From contig CAVOHC010000017.1 of the NCBI GenBank assembly GCA_963695645.1, forward strand, positions 434,001-498,000: a stretch of DNA of 64,000 nt, in the 5' to 3' direction. This DNA comes from DATBGO01 sp963695645. Lineage in GTDB: Bacteria > Actinomycetota > Actinomycetes > Streptosporangiales > Streptosporangiaceae. This document shows positions 24,911-34,114 of this stretch, piece after piece. The position numbers were made by a program, and so were the translations under genes. The notes under the pieces were generated by a model. The model made no database searches, was not told the DNA's origin, and saw only the letters and a list, made by a program, of their open reading frames with translations. Numbering within the stretch: the stretch's first letter is position 1; each line of letters begins with the position of its first letter.

Positions 24911-25234
24911 ATGGCAAAAACTGTAAACGTCGTCACTACTGATGATCTTGACGGATCGCCCGATGCTGAGACGTTGGCCTTCAGCTTCGCTGGATACAGT
25001 TACGAGATCGACCTTAGTACGAAGAACCGTGCCAAGCTCCAGAAATCCCTGCAGCCATTCATAAATGCAGCGCGCAGGACCGCGCATCGCAGAACAGCGA
25101 AGTCCCCGCGAGGCAGCGTGCCGAGGACCGACCGGGCGGCAGTGCGCACGTGGGCCGGCGGACAGGGACTGAAGGTGTCAGAACGCGGTCGGATCAGCGC
25201 CGAGGTGCTGAGAAAATACAACGCCGCGCATTAG
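24911..25234 (+). CDS. lsr2: Lsr2 nucleoid-associated protein
   Basis: 107 residues. The N-terminal dimerisation domain (VNVVTTDDLDGSPDAETLAF, then YEIDLSTKNRAKL, SLQPFINAAR) and the C-terminal DNA-binding domain (VRTWAGGQGLKVSERGRIS, then EVLRKYNAA) are both present. RGR is the AT-hook-like clamp that enters the minor groove. Lsr2 is the actinobacterial H-NS analogue that silences AT-rich DNA. No clear ribosome binding site. The gene ends 1 bp before the convergent dehydrogenase. Confidence 0.92.
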   Translation: MAKTVNVVTTDDLDGSPDAETLAFSFAGYSYEIDLSTKNRAKLQKSLQPFINAARRTAHRRTAKSPRGSVPRTDRAAVRTWAGGQGLKVSERGRISAEVLRKYNAAH

Positions 25235-25235
25235 G

Positions 25236-26225
25236 TTACGGCAGAACCTGAATCTTACGTCCGGCACCACGCTTGAAGCGGGCGAGCGCCTCAGCGTAGT
25301 CGGCCAGCGGCAGCCGGTCGCTGATGAAGACATCGGGATCAAGAAGGCCAGCGGCGAACAGTTCTGCCGCGCGCTCGTAGCTATGCAGCACCGCCATAGA
25401 GCCAGTAATGGTAATTTCCTTGCTATATATCCGATACGGCTCGATGGTGACCCTCGTTGCGACCGACGAGACACCGAACTGCAGGAAGGTGCCACCCGGT
25501 CCCACCCGGGAAAGCCCGTCCTGAATTGCCGCGCCGACACCGGTGGCATCGACCACGAGATCCCACCCACGCGGCCGCTCAAGCTCGTCGGCCGAGGCGG
25601 CGGTCGACGAGCAGCCGAGCACGGCCGCCGTGGAAAGGCGCTGCGGGTTGATGTCTATGACGTCGACCGACGCAGCGCCGGTGCGCTTCGCCAGCTCCAG
25701 CATCATCAGTCCCATCGTCCCCGATCCGTAGATGAGCACATGCGAGCCGAGCTGCGTGGTGAGGACGTCGTAACCGCGCACGGCGCATGACAGCGGCTCA
25801 ATCAGCGTGGCGTCTTCCAGGCGTACGTGATCCGGCAGGCACACGCAGTTGCCGACTGGTGCCACGGCGAACTGCGCGGCTCCCCCTGGCACGCTCACCC
25901 CGATCGCGTTCCACCGTTCACACAGGTTGTTGCGCCCGATTCGGCAATAGTGACACTCGTTGCAGTACAGCGACGGATCGACCGCCACGCGCTGGCCGAC
26001 TGCGATCTCGCCGACGTCAGTTCCCCTCGCGGCAACGACCCCGGCAAACTCATGCCCGGGAATGATCGGCAGAGACGGCGCGAACTCGCCTTCCAGGATG
26101 TGCAGGTCAGTACCGCAGATGCCGCAGGCGGCAACCTCCACGACCACCTCACGAGGACCTGGCGCCGGATCGTCGACGGTGACTACGTCAACCTCGTGGG
26201 GCTCGCTGATAACTGCCGCTCGCAT
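25236..26225 (-). CDS. zinc-dependent alcohol/polyol dehydrogenase
   Basis: 329-residue medium-chain dehydrogenase. Catalytic zinc: Cys in CGICGTDLH and GHE in IPGHEFAGVV. Structural zinc: CNECHYCRIGRNNLC. NAD site: LIYGSGTMGLMMLELAK, then VIDINPQRL. It fits sorbitol/threonine dehydrogenase-like enzymes; the substrate is inferred to be a polyol from its neighbours. ATG 26225 (MRAAVISEPHE) is chosen as the start of the fold. Confidence 0.9.
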   Translation of the reverse strand: MRAAVISEPHEVDVVTVDDPAPGPREVVVEVAACGICGTDLHILEGEFAPSLPIIPGHEFAGVVAARGTDVGEIAVGQRVAVDPSLYCNECHYCRIGRNNLCERWNAIGVSVPGGAAQFAVAPVGNCVCLPDHVRLEDATLIEPLSCAVRGYDVLTTQLGSHVLIYGSGTMGLMMLELAKRTGAASVDVIDINPQRLSTAAVLGCSSTAASADELERPRGWDLVVDATGVGAAIQDGLSRVGPGGTFLQFGVSSVATRVTIEPYRIYSKEITITGSMAVLHSYERAAELFAAGLLDPDVFISDRLPLADYAEALARFKRGAGRKIQVLP

Positions 26226-26245
26226 CTTGCTGCCGCCTTCGCCGT

Positions 26246-26279
26246 ACTTCCAGAGCTCCGTCACTTCCAGAGCTCCGTC
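26246..26279. repeat. 17-bp perfect tandem duplication
   Basis: Two adjacent perfect 17-bp copies in the leader of the zinc dehydrogenase gene. Confidence 0.9.
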
Positions 26280-26395
26280 GGGATGGCGAGGCTACCTGAC
26301 CCGGCAGCCTCGAGAAGGTCCTGTGCAGGCCGATCACCGCGAGCGGGCCGCGCGCCGTTGGAGCCGGGTTGGACAACGATGTCCGCGTGGGTAAG

Positions 26396-26405
26396 GTTTC
26401 GAAAC
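26396..26405. promoter_or_regulatory. palindrome GTTTCGAAAC, operator candidate
   Basis: A 10-bp perfect palindrome with a central CG, in the shared region of the polyol genes. The form suits a LacI-family site; the binder is not in this window. Confidence 0.4.
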
Positions 26406-26608
26406 GATGGTAGAGCAAGCAGCTGATGGGCTCGGGCCAGCGCAGCGCGGGGTCGTAGCCGACACTGGGCGACGCGCCCCGGCAGCAGCCGCATCACGGT
26501 GATCTTCTTGCGTGCTACCCGCTACCGCGGGCATAGAGTGCCAGTCCCGCCCCGACGTGTCTGCCCGCGCACCGGGCTCATCCCTCGGGGGTCCGCGGAG
26601 ACCGCGCC

Positions 26609-27644
26609 ATGATCCTGGTGGCCGGCGAGGCGCTTATCGACATGCTTCCGGTGCCCGGCAGGCAGCACTACTTCGACGCCCGGCCGGGAGGCGCTCCGTT
26701 CAACGTCGCCGTGGGCCTCGCCCGGCTGGGCCTGGCCGACCAGCTTCCTGGGCCGCATCAGCACCGACACATTCGGTCAGTTGCTGCGGCAAGATCTGGA
26801 AAACGCTGGCGTGGACCTGTCGATGGTCGTTCCGGCTTCGGAGGCAACTACGCTCGGGGTGGCAGCTCTCGATGCTTACGGTAAGGCCGCATATACTTTC
26901 TATGCCAACGGGACCGCCGACTGGCAATGGGTGGAGCCCGAGGTTCCCCAGGTATTGCCAGCTGATATCCGTGCCCTGTACGTCGGCGGTCTCGCGCTGA
27001 GGATGCTGCCTGGCGCTGCGGTGCTGGAAGGGCTTATGCGGCGAGCCCGGCAACAAGACAGCGCGCTGATCTTGTTCGATCCCAATGTGCGCAGCGGATT
27101 CGATTTCACCGCCGCCGCAGAGCGCGCCCGGGTGGAACGTCAGCTTGAGCTTGCGCACATCGTCAAGGCCAGCGAGGACGACATCGCGTTGCTCTACCCC
27201 GGCCGGGACTGGCGGGAGATCGCCGGCGCGTGGCAGGAGATGACTTCCGGGCTTATTGTCGTAACGCTAGGAGCCAACGGCGCCTACGCGCTCTCTTCCG
27301 GAGGTTTTGAGATAACCGTCCCCGCGGTCAGCACCGATCTTGTGGATACAGTCGGTGCCGGGGATGCCTTTGCGGCAGCGCTATTGGATGGGCTAGTCGG
27401 CGCAATTCCATTCGACACCGGCCCGGCCGGCCTCCGGCAGATTCCCGTCGACGTGACACAGCTCCTGCTCGAAAGAGCATGTGCCAGCGCGGCTTTCACG
27501 TGCGGGCATGCGGGCGCCGAATGCGCCGATTCCCGGGCCCTTGAGGACGTGCTCCAGCGCGCGCACGAGCTGAGATTGGCCGAAGGAACGTCTCCCCGAC
27601 CGCTGGGCGGCCCGCCGCCCGACGGCGTCTCGCCTGACCGGTGA
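26609..27644 (+). pseudogene. PfkB-family sugar kinase with an apparent frameshift
   Basis: The first frame (MILVAGEALIDMLPVPG, then ARPGGAPFNVAVGLARLGL) is the PfkB N-terminus. Near 26735 the frame shifts: one extra base in GGCC puts TSFLGRISTDTFGQLLRQDL in the +1 frame, which continues to DTVGAGDAFAAALLDGL (catalytic GAGD) and ends at 27644. With one base removed the kinase would be about 344 residues and complete. It is either a recent pseudogene or a sequencing error. It probably phosphorylated fructose or a similar sugar from the flanking dehydrogenases. Confidence 0.85.
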
Positions 27645-27769
27645 AAGCCTCGGGCTGGCAGCCGGTGAGGCTGCGGTCTCGATCGGCGGTCCGGATGTTT
27701 GACCGCACGCTGGCTACACTCCCCTCAGCGCCGCCCGTCACCCTGCCACCGCGCCGCCCTGGAGGAGAA

Positions 27770-28810
27770 ATGACCGTCGCCGGACAGAGCGAGGTCCCGG
27801 GCACCATGCGCGTCTGCGTGCTGAAGCGCCCGGGCGAACTGGAGTTGCAGCAGCGGCCGGTCCCCCAGCCGGCTCCCGGGCACGTGCTAGTCGCCGTCCG
27901 CAGCGTCGGCGTATGCGGCTCGGACGTGCACTACTTCGAGCACGGGCGGATCGGCGACTTCGTGGTCCGCGATCCGCTCGTGCTCGGGCACGAGGTCTCC
28001 GGCCGCATCGTCGCGGCCGGGCCAGGCGTTGACCCCGGCCGGCTGGGCAGCCGGGTGGCGATCGAGCCCGGAGCCGCTTGCGGACGCTGCGCCCAGTGCA
28101 CCGCTGGCCGGTACAACCTCTGCCCCGCCATGCAGTTCTTCGCTACCCCGCCGGTGGACGGCGCGCTTGGCGAGTACGTGCTGGTCCGCGATGGGCTGGC
28201 CTTCGATCTGCCGGAGCGGGTCGGCGACGATGCCGCCGCACTGCTCGAACCGCTGTCGGTCGGGATCTGGGCGAACAGCAAGGCCGACGTCAGCGTGGGC
28301 GGCTCGGTCCTCATCGCCGGGGCCGGTCCCATTGGCCTGGTTGCCGCGCAAGTTGCCCGTGCTAGCGGCGCGGCGACGATCGTCGTCAGCGACATTGCCC
28401 CGCACCGGCTCGCCGCCGCGCAGCGCAACGGAGCCTCCGCCGCGCTGCGCGCTGCGGACGTGCCCGCCGCATGCAAGGACTTCGACGCCTTCATCGACTG
28501 CTCAGGCGCGCCCTCGGCGATCACCGCAGGCATCCGGGCGCTGCGCCCGGCCGGGCGGGCCGTACTGGTCGGGATGGGCCCGGACGAACTGGTCCTTCCG
28601 TTCGCGTTCCTGCAGCAGCGGGAGATCACCGTGACAGGGACCTTCAGGTACGCGAACACCTGGCCGGCCGCGATCGCGCTCGCGGCCTCGGGCACGGTCG
28701 ACCTCGATGCGCTGGTCACGGACCGTTTCCCGCTCGCGGAGGCCGAGTCCGCGCTGCGGTCGGTGACCAGGGAGGGAACCATCAAGCCGATCATCGAGCC
28801 GTGGCGGTGA
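27770..28810 (+). CDS. sorbitol/L-iditol dehydrogenase-like enzyme
   Basis: 346 residues. Catalytic zinc site: GVCGSDVHYFEHGRIGDF and LVLGHEVSGRIV; structural zinc: CGRCAQCTAGRYNLCP. NAD site: VLIAGAGPIGLVAAQVA, then VVSDIAPHRL. HYFEHGRIGDFVV is typical of sorbitol and xylitol dehydrogenases. ATG 27770 follows GGAGGAG. With the PfkB kinase 125 bp upstream it forms a polyol-to-ketose-phosphate set. Confidence 0.92.
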   Translation: MTVAGQSEVPGTMRVCVLKRPGELELQQRPVPQPAPGHVLVAVRSVGVCGSDVHYFEHGRIGDFVVRDPLVLGHEVSGRIVAAGPGVDPGRLGSRVAIEPGAACGRCAQCTAGRYNLCPAMQFFATPPVDGALGEYVLVRDGLAFDLPERVGDDAAALLEPLSVGIWANSKADVSVGGSVLIAGAGPIGLVAAQVARASGAATIVVSDIAPHRLAAAQRNGASAALRAADVPAACKDFDAFIDCSGAPSAITAGIRALRPAGRAVLVGMGPDELVLPFAFLQQREITVTGTFRYANTWPAAIALAASGTVDLDALVTDRFPLAEAESALRSVTREGTIKPIIEPWR

Positions 28811-28886
28811 GGCGCTGCGCTGGCGCAGGAGTGAGCCACGCGGGCCTCGACCCTGACCAATATGCAAACCTGACCGGGCCGGGATG

Positions 28887-29561
28887 TTAAGACTGCGGGT
28901 ACCGATCCCGCCGCGATCGCCGATCGTGCCGCCGATCGGGCCGCCGATCGGGCCGCGGATCCGTCCGCGACCGGCTGTCCGGCCCGCCGCGGCGGATCCG
29001 GACACCGCCGACCAGCGAAAATGCGCGAATATGAACGGTCGGCGCGCCCGGGCCTGGCTCCGGGCCGCCCTCGACCCTGGTACCGCCGATGAGGCTGAAG
29101 CCCGACAGCTCTACCCGGATACCGGTGGGAACCCAGACCCGGACCCCGCCCACCAGCGACACCTTGGTCAGGGTGACCTCCGGGGCGGCCAGCTCTGCCT
29201 CGCTGAGGTCAAGCCGGGCGCCGCCGACGAGGCTGATCACGATGACATGGCGGTCCATCCGCCACGGCCCGTTGACTCTCAGGCCGCCGATCGGCGAGAC
29301 GTGCCAGGAGGGCCCGGCAGCGGCACCCTCGGCTCCAGCGGTCCCGGCCGCGCTCGCGTCGGCCGGAAGATCCGCCACCAGCAGGTTGAGCTCGGCCCGG
29401 GTCCGGGCCGAGGTGGCGCGATCCATCCGCTGGCTGAACTCCTCGAGGGTCAGCCGCCCGTCCCCGGTGGCGGCGCTGAGCCGCTCGACGGTTGCGTCCC
29501 GCTCAGCGTCAGACGCTCGGATGCCCTCGGCTGGCTCACCATCACCTGCGGTCCCGCTCAT
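28887..29561 (-). CDS. DUF1707 domain protein with a repeat-rich outer part
   Basis: 224 residues. The DUF1707 (SHOCT-like) domain is IRASDAERDATVERLSAATGDGRL, then EEFSQRMDRATSARTRAELN. It is followed by four LVGGVRV-type beta repeats (PIGGLRV, LVGGARL, LVGGVRV, LIGGTRV) like the LiaF/DUF2154 fold, and an Arg/Asp-rich tail from a short repeat. ATG 29561 follows GGAGGC. The family is linked to cell-envelope stress; the role here is unknown. Confidence 0.85.
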   Translation of the reverse strand: MSGTAGDGEPAEGIRASDAERDATVERLSAATGDGRLTLEEFSQRMDRATSARTRAELNLLVADLPADASAAGTAGAEGAAAGPSWHVSPIGGLRVNGPWRMDRHVIVISLVGGARLDLSEAELAAPEVTLTKVSLVGGVRVWVPTGIRVELSGFSLIGGTRVEGGPEPGPGAPTVHIRAFSLVGGVRIRRGGPDSRSRTDPRPDRRPDRRHDRRSRRDRYPQS

Positions 29562-29708
29562 TGCTGCCTCCGCCCTGCGGAGCTGTGCTAGCCCGCGACC
29601 ACCATAGCGCCGGCAGCCGCGCCCCCGGCTGGGCCATGACATCTGTCACGACGAGCTCAGGACACGGCGCACTGGGCGGGGCGCAGATGCGGGCCTAGCG
29701 TTGGGAGC

Positions 29709-30443
29709 ATGATGAGAAGCAATCCGCAACAGGGCCCGGCTGGGGCGTTGCGCGACGCCCCTGCCGGTCGCGGTCGTAACCGCCTGCAGTCACTGGCGAG
29801 GATCGCTGTGTTCGACATCGCCGGCCCGCTGGTCACCTACTCACTGCTGCGCTCCGCCGGGCAGAGCGCGGTGTCGGCGCTGGTGCTGAGCGGTGCGTTC
29901 CCGGCCGTCGGCGTGGCTCTCCGCCTGGTGCGTGACCGGCGCGTGGATGCCATCGGCGGCCTCGTGCTGGCCGGCATCGCAGTCGGTACTGTCCTTGGGC
30001 TGACGACCGGCGACGCCCGGCTGCTGCTGCTCGAGGGATCGGTGCCGACCGCAGCATTCGGCCTGGTTTGCCTGGGCTCGCTGTGGTCGAGCCGACCATT
30101 GATATTCCGTTTCGCTCTCGAATTCATTGGCGCTGACACGCCGAAGGGACGCGAATTCGCCGCCCGATGGCGTTACCCGGGCTTCCGCCGTGCCTTCCGC
30201 GTCTTCACGGCCGTCTGGGGTGTCGCCTACCTGGCCGAAGCGGCGGCAAGGGTCATCCTCATCGAGACGACCACGACGGCGACCGCGTTGACCGTCTCCA
30301 AGGTGATGCCCTATGCCGTCGCTGTCATCCTGGTCCGCTGGATGATCGTCCACGGCCGGCGGGCCAAGCGCAGCGGCGAGACGCTCGCCGCCGCGGCGCA
30401 GGCCGACCGGGATCGAGAGCCAGCTGCCGCGCTCACTAGCTGA
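29709..30443 (+). CDS. VC0807-family integral membrane protein
   Basis: 244 residues with about five or six helices: ARIAVFDIAGPLVTYSLLRS, SALVLSGAFPAVGVALRLV, GGLVLAGIAVGTVLGLTTG, PTAAFGLVCLGSLWSS, FRVFTAVWGVAYLAEAAARV and SKVMPYAVAVILVRWMIV. The pattern fits the VC0807/DUF3159-like family, which has no assigned function. The second ATG (29712) is better spaced from GGGAG. Confidence 0.75.
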   Translation: MMRSNPQQGPAGALRDAPAGRGRNRLQSLARIAVFDIAGPLVTYSLLRSAGQSAVSALVLSGAFPAVGVALRLVRDRRVDAIGGLVLAGIAVGTVLGLTTGDARLLLLEGSVPTAAFGLVCLGSLWSSRPLIFRFALEFIGADTPKGREFAARWRYPGFRRAFRVFTAVWGVAYLAEAAARVILIETTTTATALTVSKVMPYAVAVILVRWMIVHGRRAKRSGETLAAAAQADRDREPAAALTS

Positions 30444-30535
30444 TCACGGCGACGGCCCCGGCGCTGGACAGCGGCGGCGCCGGTCCGCGCGTATCCTCGG
30501 CTCAGAGATGGCCGCGTGCAGTGAAGGAGAACACG

Positions 30536-31417
30536 GTGAGCGCTTCGCCCGAACCAGGTCGCGTCGACTTCCCGAGTGCCGACCTGACCGTGACGGCATA
30601 TCGCTGGGATCCCGAAGGCACTCCCCGTGCCATCGTCCAGATCACTCACGGCATGGGAGAGCACGCCCTCCGGTACGCCGGCCTGGCCCGGGCGCTGAAC
30701 GCGCGAGGAATGGTGGTCTACGCTCAGGACCAGCGCGGGCACGGGGCGACCGCAAGGTCCGTGGACGAGCTCGGCGAGATCGGCGGGCAGGGGTGGACCG
30801 AGCTCATCCACGACATCGACCGGCTCATGACCAGGGCGCGGCAGGAGTACCCCGCTGTCCCGGTGGTGCTGCTGGGCCACAGTATGGGCTCCTTCGCGGT
30901 CCAGCAGTATCTCCTCGGCCATAGCCAGGACGTGAGTGCCGCCGTGCTGACCGGGACCGCGGTCCTCGACCTCCTTGAGCCAGCACTGGACCTCGACGAG
31001 CCCATCGATCTCGCGATGTTCAACGCCCCGTTCCAGCCCGCGCGAACCGACTTCGACTGGCTCAGCCGCGACGAGGCCGAGGTGGACAAATACGTCAACG
31101 ACCCGCGATGCGGATTCGGGATCGACACGGCCGCATCCAAGGAAATGTTCGTCGCCGCTCGTCAGCTGGCCGACCCCGACCGAGTAGCAGGAATGCGCTC
31201 AGACCTGCCGATCTATATCGCGGTCGGTGAGCTGGATCCCGTCGGCGGACAGCTCGCTCTTGTCGATGCGCTCGTGGACCGCTACACCTCTGCCGGGCTC
31301 ACCGACGTCACCCTGAAGATCTACCCGCAAGCACGCCACGAGATCTTCAATGAGACCAACCGCGACGAGGTCATCGATGACCTGCTCACCTGGCTGGACC
31401 ACCGGCTCGGCTCCTGA
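30536..31417 (+). CDS. alpha/beta hydrolase, monoacylglycerol lipase-like
   Basis: 293 residues of the Hydrolase_4 family. Oxyanion region ITHGMGEHALRYAGLARAL, then YAQDQRGHG; nucleophile VVLLGHSMGSFAVQQYL; acid in AVGELDPVGGQ; base in PQARHEIFNE. No signal peptide, so probably cytosolic. Members cleave monoglycerides or related esters. GTG 30536 (VSASPEPG) is chosen because AAGGAG ends 6 bases upstream. Confidence 0.9.
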   Translation: MSASPEPGRVDFPSADLTVTAYRWDPEGTPRAIVQITHGMGEHALRYAGLARALNARGMVVYAQDQRGHGATARSVDELGEIGGQGWTELIHDIDRLMTRARQEYPAVPVVLLGHSMGSFAVQQYLLGHSQDVSAAVLTGTAVLDLLEPALDLDEPIDLAMFNAPFQPARTDFDWLSRDEAEVDKYVNDPRCGFGIDTAASKEMFVAARQLADPDRVAGMRSDLPIYIAVGELDPVGGQLALVDALVDRYTSAGLTDVTLKIYPQARHEIFNETNRDEVIDDLLTWLDHRLGS

Positions 31418-31477
31418 CGCCGCTGGCCTGAGCGCTGACCACGAACCCCGGGTCCGGGTCCGTAGCCATCGCGTGGA

Positions 31478-32503
31478 TCAGAATCTGGTCCGGACGCCGT
31501 CCGCCACTTCCTCCGGGCTCAAGTCGATCAGCGCCTCTCCGTATAGGCGCTCGAAATAGGTGGCATCGCTGCGATACATCGGCTCCGGATTCGACCGGCT
31601 AAGCACCTTGAGCAGAACTTGGTGTCCGTGCTCGCGCGCCTGCGGACCGCCCCCGATCACGCCGAAGTTGAACGAGGCCAGGTTCCATTCCCGGAAGGCG
31701 GCGAGGATCTGGGAGAGTCCCTGCCCCAGGGCCTGGCTATCCTCGTCGGTCAGGTCCGTCACATCAGCGGCTCCGCTCACCACCCCCCACACCTCGTGGA
31801 ACCCGCTCGGCGCAAAGGGGGTCAGCCATGCGACGCGGCCGATGTGTCCCACCCATCGCGGACCTCCGGCCTCCTGTTCGACCAGGGTGGCCCAATATGA
31901 TCCGTTCCTCTCCTGCCATGCTCTCGACCGCTCAACCAGAAAGCGCTGGCCGGTCAGGCCGTAAGCATCGTGAGCGGACTGGATGTGGGGATGAACCAGC
32001 GAGGCGCCCGATGGCGGAAGGTAGTTGCCATTGATCGAACTCCACCGGGCCTGCGGGTCCAGGCGCCGCACTGCCTGAGCATGGCGGACCATCGCGGCAA
32101 GGGCGTCGCCAACCAGCGCAGGCGTCAGGTCCTTTAGGTCGAGGAAATGCCGCCCGGGGTCATAGATGCCGACCGCGCTGTGGGTCGCGTACGCCATTAT
32201 GTTGGGCACCACCACTGCCTTGCCGACGCGGATGCGGCCTTCGGTCGCGAGTTCGGGAGGAAACGGGAAAGTAGCCTTCTCGAGGTGCTCGATGTCGAAC
32301 GGGCAGAAGGCGGGCTTTGCCGTGAGCTCGGTCAGGTCCGGCCGCCTCGGCGGCTGCAGCTTTACCCCAGTGAGGATCCGCGCGCTCGCCCCGGTTAGCG
32401 GGTCCCGCCGCCAGCGTAGCCGCGTTCGGGTCCACGTCCCCTTAGCGGCCAGGTCAGGCACTCTCGCCTCGAGGTCTCGTTCCTCGAAGTCGATCACAAC
32501 CAC
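31478..32503 (-). CDS. galactose-1-phosphate uridylyltransferase-like (HIT superfamily)
   Basis: 341 residues. CPFDIEHLEKATFPFPPEL near the start, NYLPPSGASLVHPHIQS with the nucleotidyl-transfer His (HPHIQ), AFREWNLASFNFGVIGG, and EHGHQVLLKVLSR near the end match GalT-type enzymes, but overall it is divergent from the Leloir enzyme. It may use another sugar phosphate. GTG 32503 has no clear ribosome binding site. It is divergent from the acyl-CoA dehydrogenase, with a palindromic repeat array between. Confidence 0.8.
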   Translation of the reverse strand: MVVIDFEERDLEARVPDLAAKGTWTRTRLRWRRDPLTGASARILTGVKLQPPRRPDLTELTAKPAFCPFDIEHLEKATFPFPPELATEGRIRVGKAVVVPNIMAYATHSAVGIYDPGRHFLDLKDLTPALVGDALAAMVRHAQAVRRLDPQARWSSINGNYLPPSGASLVHPHIQSAHDAYGLTGQRFLVERSRAWQERNGSYWATLVEQEAGGPRWVGHIGRVAWLTPFAPSGFHEVWGVVSGAADVTDLTDEDSQALGQGLSQILAAFREWNLASFNFGVIGGGPQAREHGHQVLLKVLSRSNPEPMYRSDATYFERLYGEALIDLSPEEVADGVRTRF

Positions 32504-32576
32504 GCGGAGAGCCTACCCGTGATCCTCATTCCCCGTATGGCCTGGCTCCGATAGGAACGGCCCTCGGGCAAAACTG

Positions 32577-32700
32577 CCTCCCGGGCCCGGCCTCCCGGGC
32601 CCGGCTTTGCGGCCTCCCGGGCCCGGCTTTGCGGCCTCCCGGGCCCGGCTTTGCGGCCTCCCGGGCCCGGCTTTGCGGCCTCCCGAGCCGCGCCTTGCGG
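32577..32700. repeat. 22-bp palindromic tandem array between divergent genes
   Basis: Four perfect 22-bp units (32591, 32613, 32635, 32657) with degenerate partial units on both sides. Each holds the palindrome CCGGGCCCGG, so it can form a hairpin. It fills much of the 264-bp gap between the divergent galT-like gene and acyl-CoA dehydrogenase. Confidence 0.93.
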
Positions 32701-32767
32701 CCCTCGCGGCGTCAGCTTACGCTTCCTAACGTCACTGATCATTTTCATACATATATACGGGAGCAGA

Positions 32768-33913
32768 ATGCTCTTCAGCTCAGACCACGAGGCGTTCCGA
32801 CAGTCGGCGCGGGGCGTACTGGAGCGCGAGATCCTGCCGCACGGGCAGGAATGGGAAGAAGCCGGGGCCTTCCCTGCCCATCAGCTGTTCAAGGCGCTCG
32901 GCGTCGCCGGGCTGCTCGGCCTTGAGTACGACCCGGCCTACGGTGGCCAGGGCGCCGACCACTCTTACACGGTCATCCTCGGCGAGGAACTCGGGCGGAT
33001 GGGCTGCGCCGGGGTCGCGATGGCAATCGCGGTGCAGAACGACATGGCTACCCCGTCCCTGCACAGTCACGGCAGCCACGAGCTGAAGCAGCGCTATCTT
33101 GCCCCAGCGTTGCGCGGCGAGATGGTAGCCGCCATCGCCGTCACCGAGCCCGACGCGGGCTCCGACGTGGCCCGCATCACGACCCGGGCCGTACGCGATG
33201 GCGACGAGTGGGTCATCAACGGGTCGAAGCTCTACATCACCAACGGCACCCAAGCGGACTGGCTCTGCCTGCTGGCCCGGACCTCTGCCGAGGGCGGCTA
33301 TCGGGGGATGTCGCAGATCCTCTTCCCGACTTCCGCCCCCGGTTTCTCGGTCAGCCGGAAGCTGCGCAAGCTCGGCAACAACTGCTCCGACACAGCGGAG
33401 TTGTCCTTCACCGACGCGAGGGTGCCGGTGTCTCACACGATCGGCCAGCCCGGACGCGGTTTCCAGCAGCAGATGAAGCAGTTCCAGAACGAGAGGATGA
33501 TCGCGGCCTATATCGCCGTCGGCGCCATGGATGCCGCGCTCCGCCGTACCGCCGACTACCTTCGTGACCGGCACACCTTCGGCCAGCCGCTGCTGTCCCG
33601 CCAGTATGTGCAGTTTCGGCTGGCGGAGCTGGCCGCCGAACTGGACATGCTGCGCCATTACAACTACGCGTGCGCGGAGGCGTACCTGCGCGGCGAGGAC
33701 ACGACCCGGTTCGCGACGATCGCCAAGCTGAAGGCCGGCCGCCTGCAGCGCGAGGTCGCCGACACCTGCCTGCAGTTCCACGGTGGGTTCGGCTACATGG
33801 AGGAAACCTGGGTGTCGCGCTTCTTCAGGGACAGCCGACTGCTGTCCATCGGCGGCGGAGCCGATGAGATGATGCTCCAGATTCTGGCACGCCTGGATGG
33901 CTTCGCGGGCTGA
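32768..33913 (+). CDS. acyl-CoA dehydrogenase
   Basis: 381 residues with the full fold: N-terminal helices, LEYDPAYGGQGADH, AIAVTEPDAGSDVARI (FAD and substrate contact), WVINGSKLYITNGTQADW, GGFGYMEETWVSRFFRDSR near the end. It oxidises acyl-CoA at the alpha-beta bond with FAD; chain preference is not known. ATG 32768 has GGGAG at 32759-32763, 4 bases upstream; the earlier in-frame start lies inside repeats and is rejected. Confidence 0.95.
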   Translation: MLFSSDHEAFRQSARGVLEREILPHGQEWEEAGAFPAHQLFKALGVAGLLGLEYDPAYGGQGADHSYTVILGEELGRMGCAGVAMAIAVQNDMATPSLHSHGSHELKQRYLAPALRGEMVAAIAVTEPDAGSDVARITTRAVRDGDEWVINGSKLYITNGTQADWLCLLARTSAEGGYRGMSQILFPTSAPGFSVSRKLRKLGNNCSDTAELSFTDARVPVSHTIGQPGRGFQQQMKQFQNERMIAAYIAVGAMDAALRRTADYLRDRHTFGQPLLSRQYVQFRLAELAAELDMLRHYNYACAEAYLRGEDTTRFATIAKLKAGRLQREVADTCLQFHGGFGYMEETWVSRFFRDSRLLSIGGGADEMMLQILARLDGFAG

Positions 33914-34114
33914 GCCACGCGCCCCGGCCGGCCCGGGCCATGCGGGGCCGTGATCGCGGGCAGCGGGGTTGCGCGGTGTCAGGCACGGAGTTCGGTGATG
34001 TATCTGGCACCTCGCTGCGGTCTCTGGATAGGCAAGACAGCCGGTGAGTCGGAGCCTTGTACAGCCTGCAGCACTCCGGTCTCGCCACCCTCGACTGAGC
34101 ATGGGAGCATTCCG

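Larger units (their letters stand above)
26226..26608. other. divergent control region of the polyol genes
   Basis: 383 bp between the leftward dehydrogenase and the rightward PfkB gene. It contains a 17-bp tandem duplication (26246-26262, 26263-26279) and a perfect palindrome GTTTCGAAAC (26396-26405) with central CG, as in LacI-type operators. No regulator gene is present here. No convincing coding frame was found. Confidence 0.55.

Noticed and set aside
32494..32748. An 84-codon frame rich in Gly, Pro and Arg
   Set aside because: It is a translation of the 22-bp tandem repeat and has no ribosome binding site.
32651..32767. N-terminal extension of the acyl-CoA dehydrogenase
   Set aside because: It reads through the tandem repeat; ATG 32768 with GGGAG matches the usual start of the fold.
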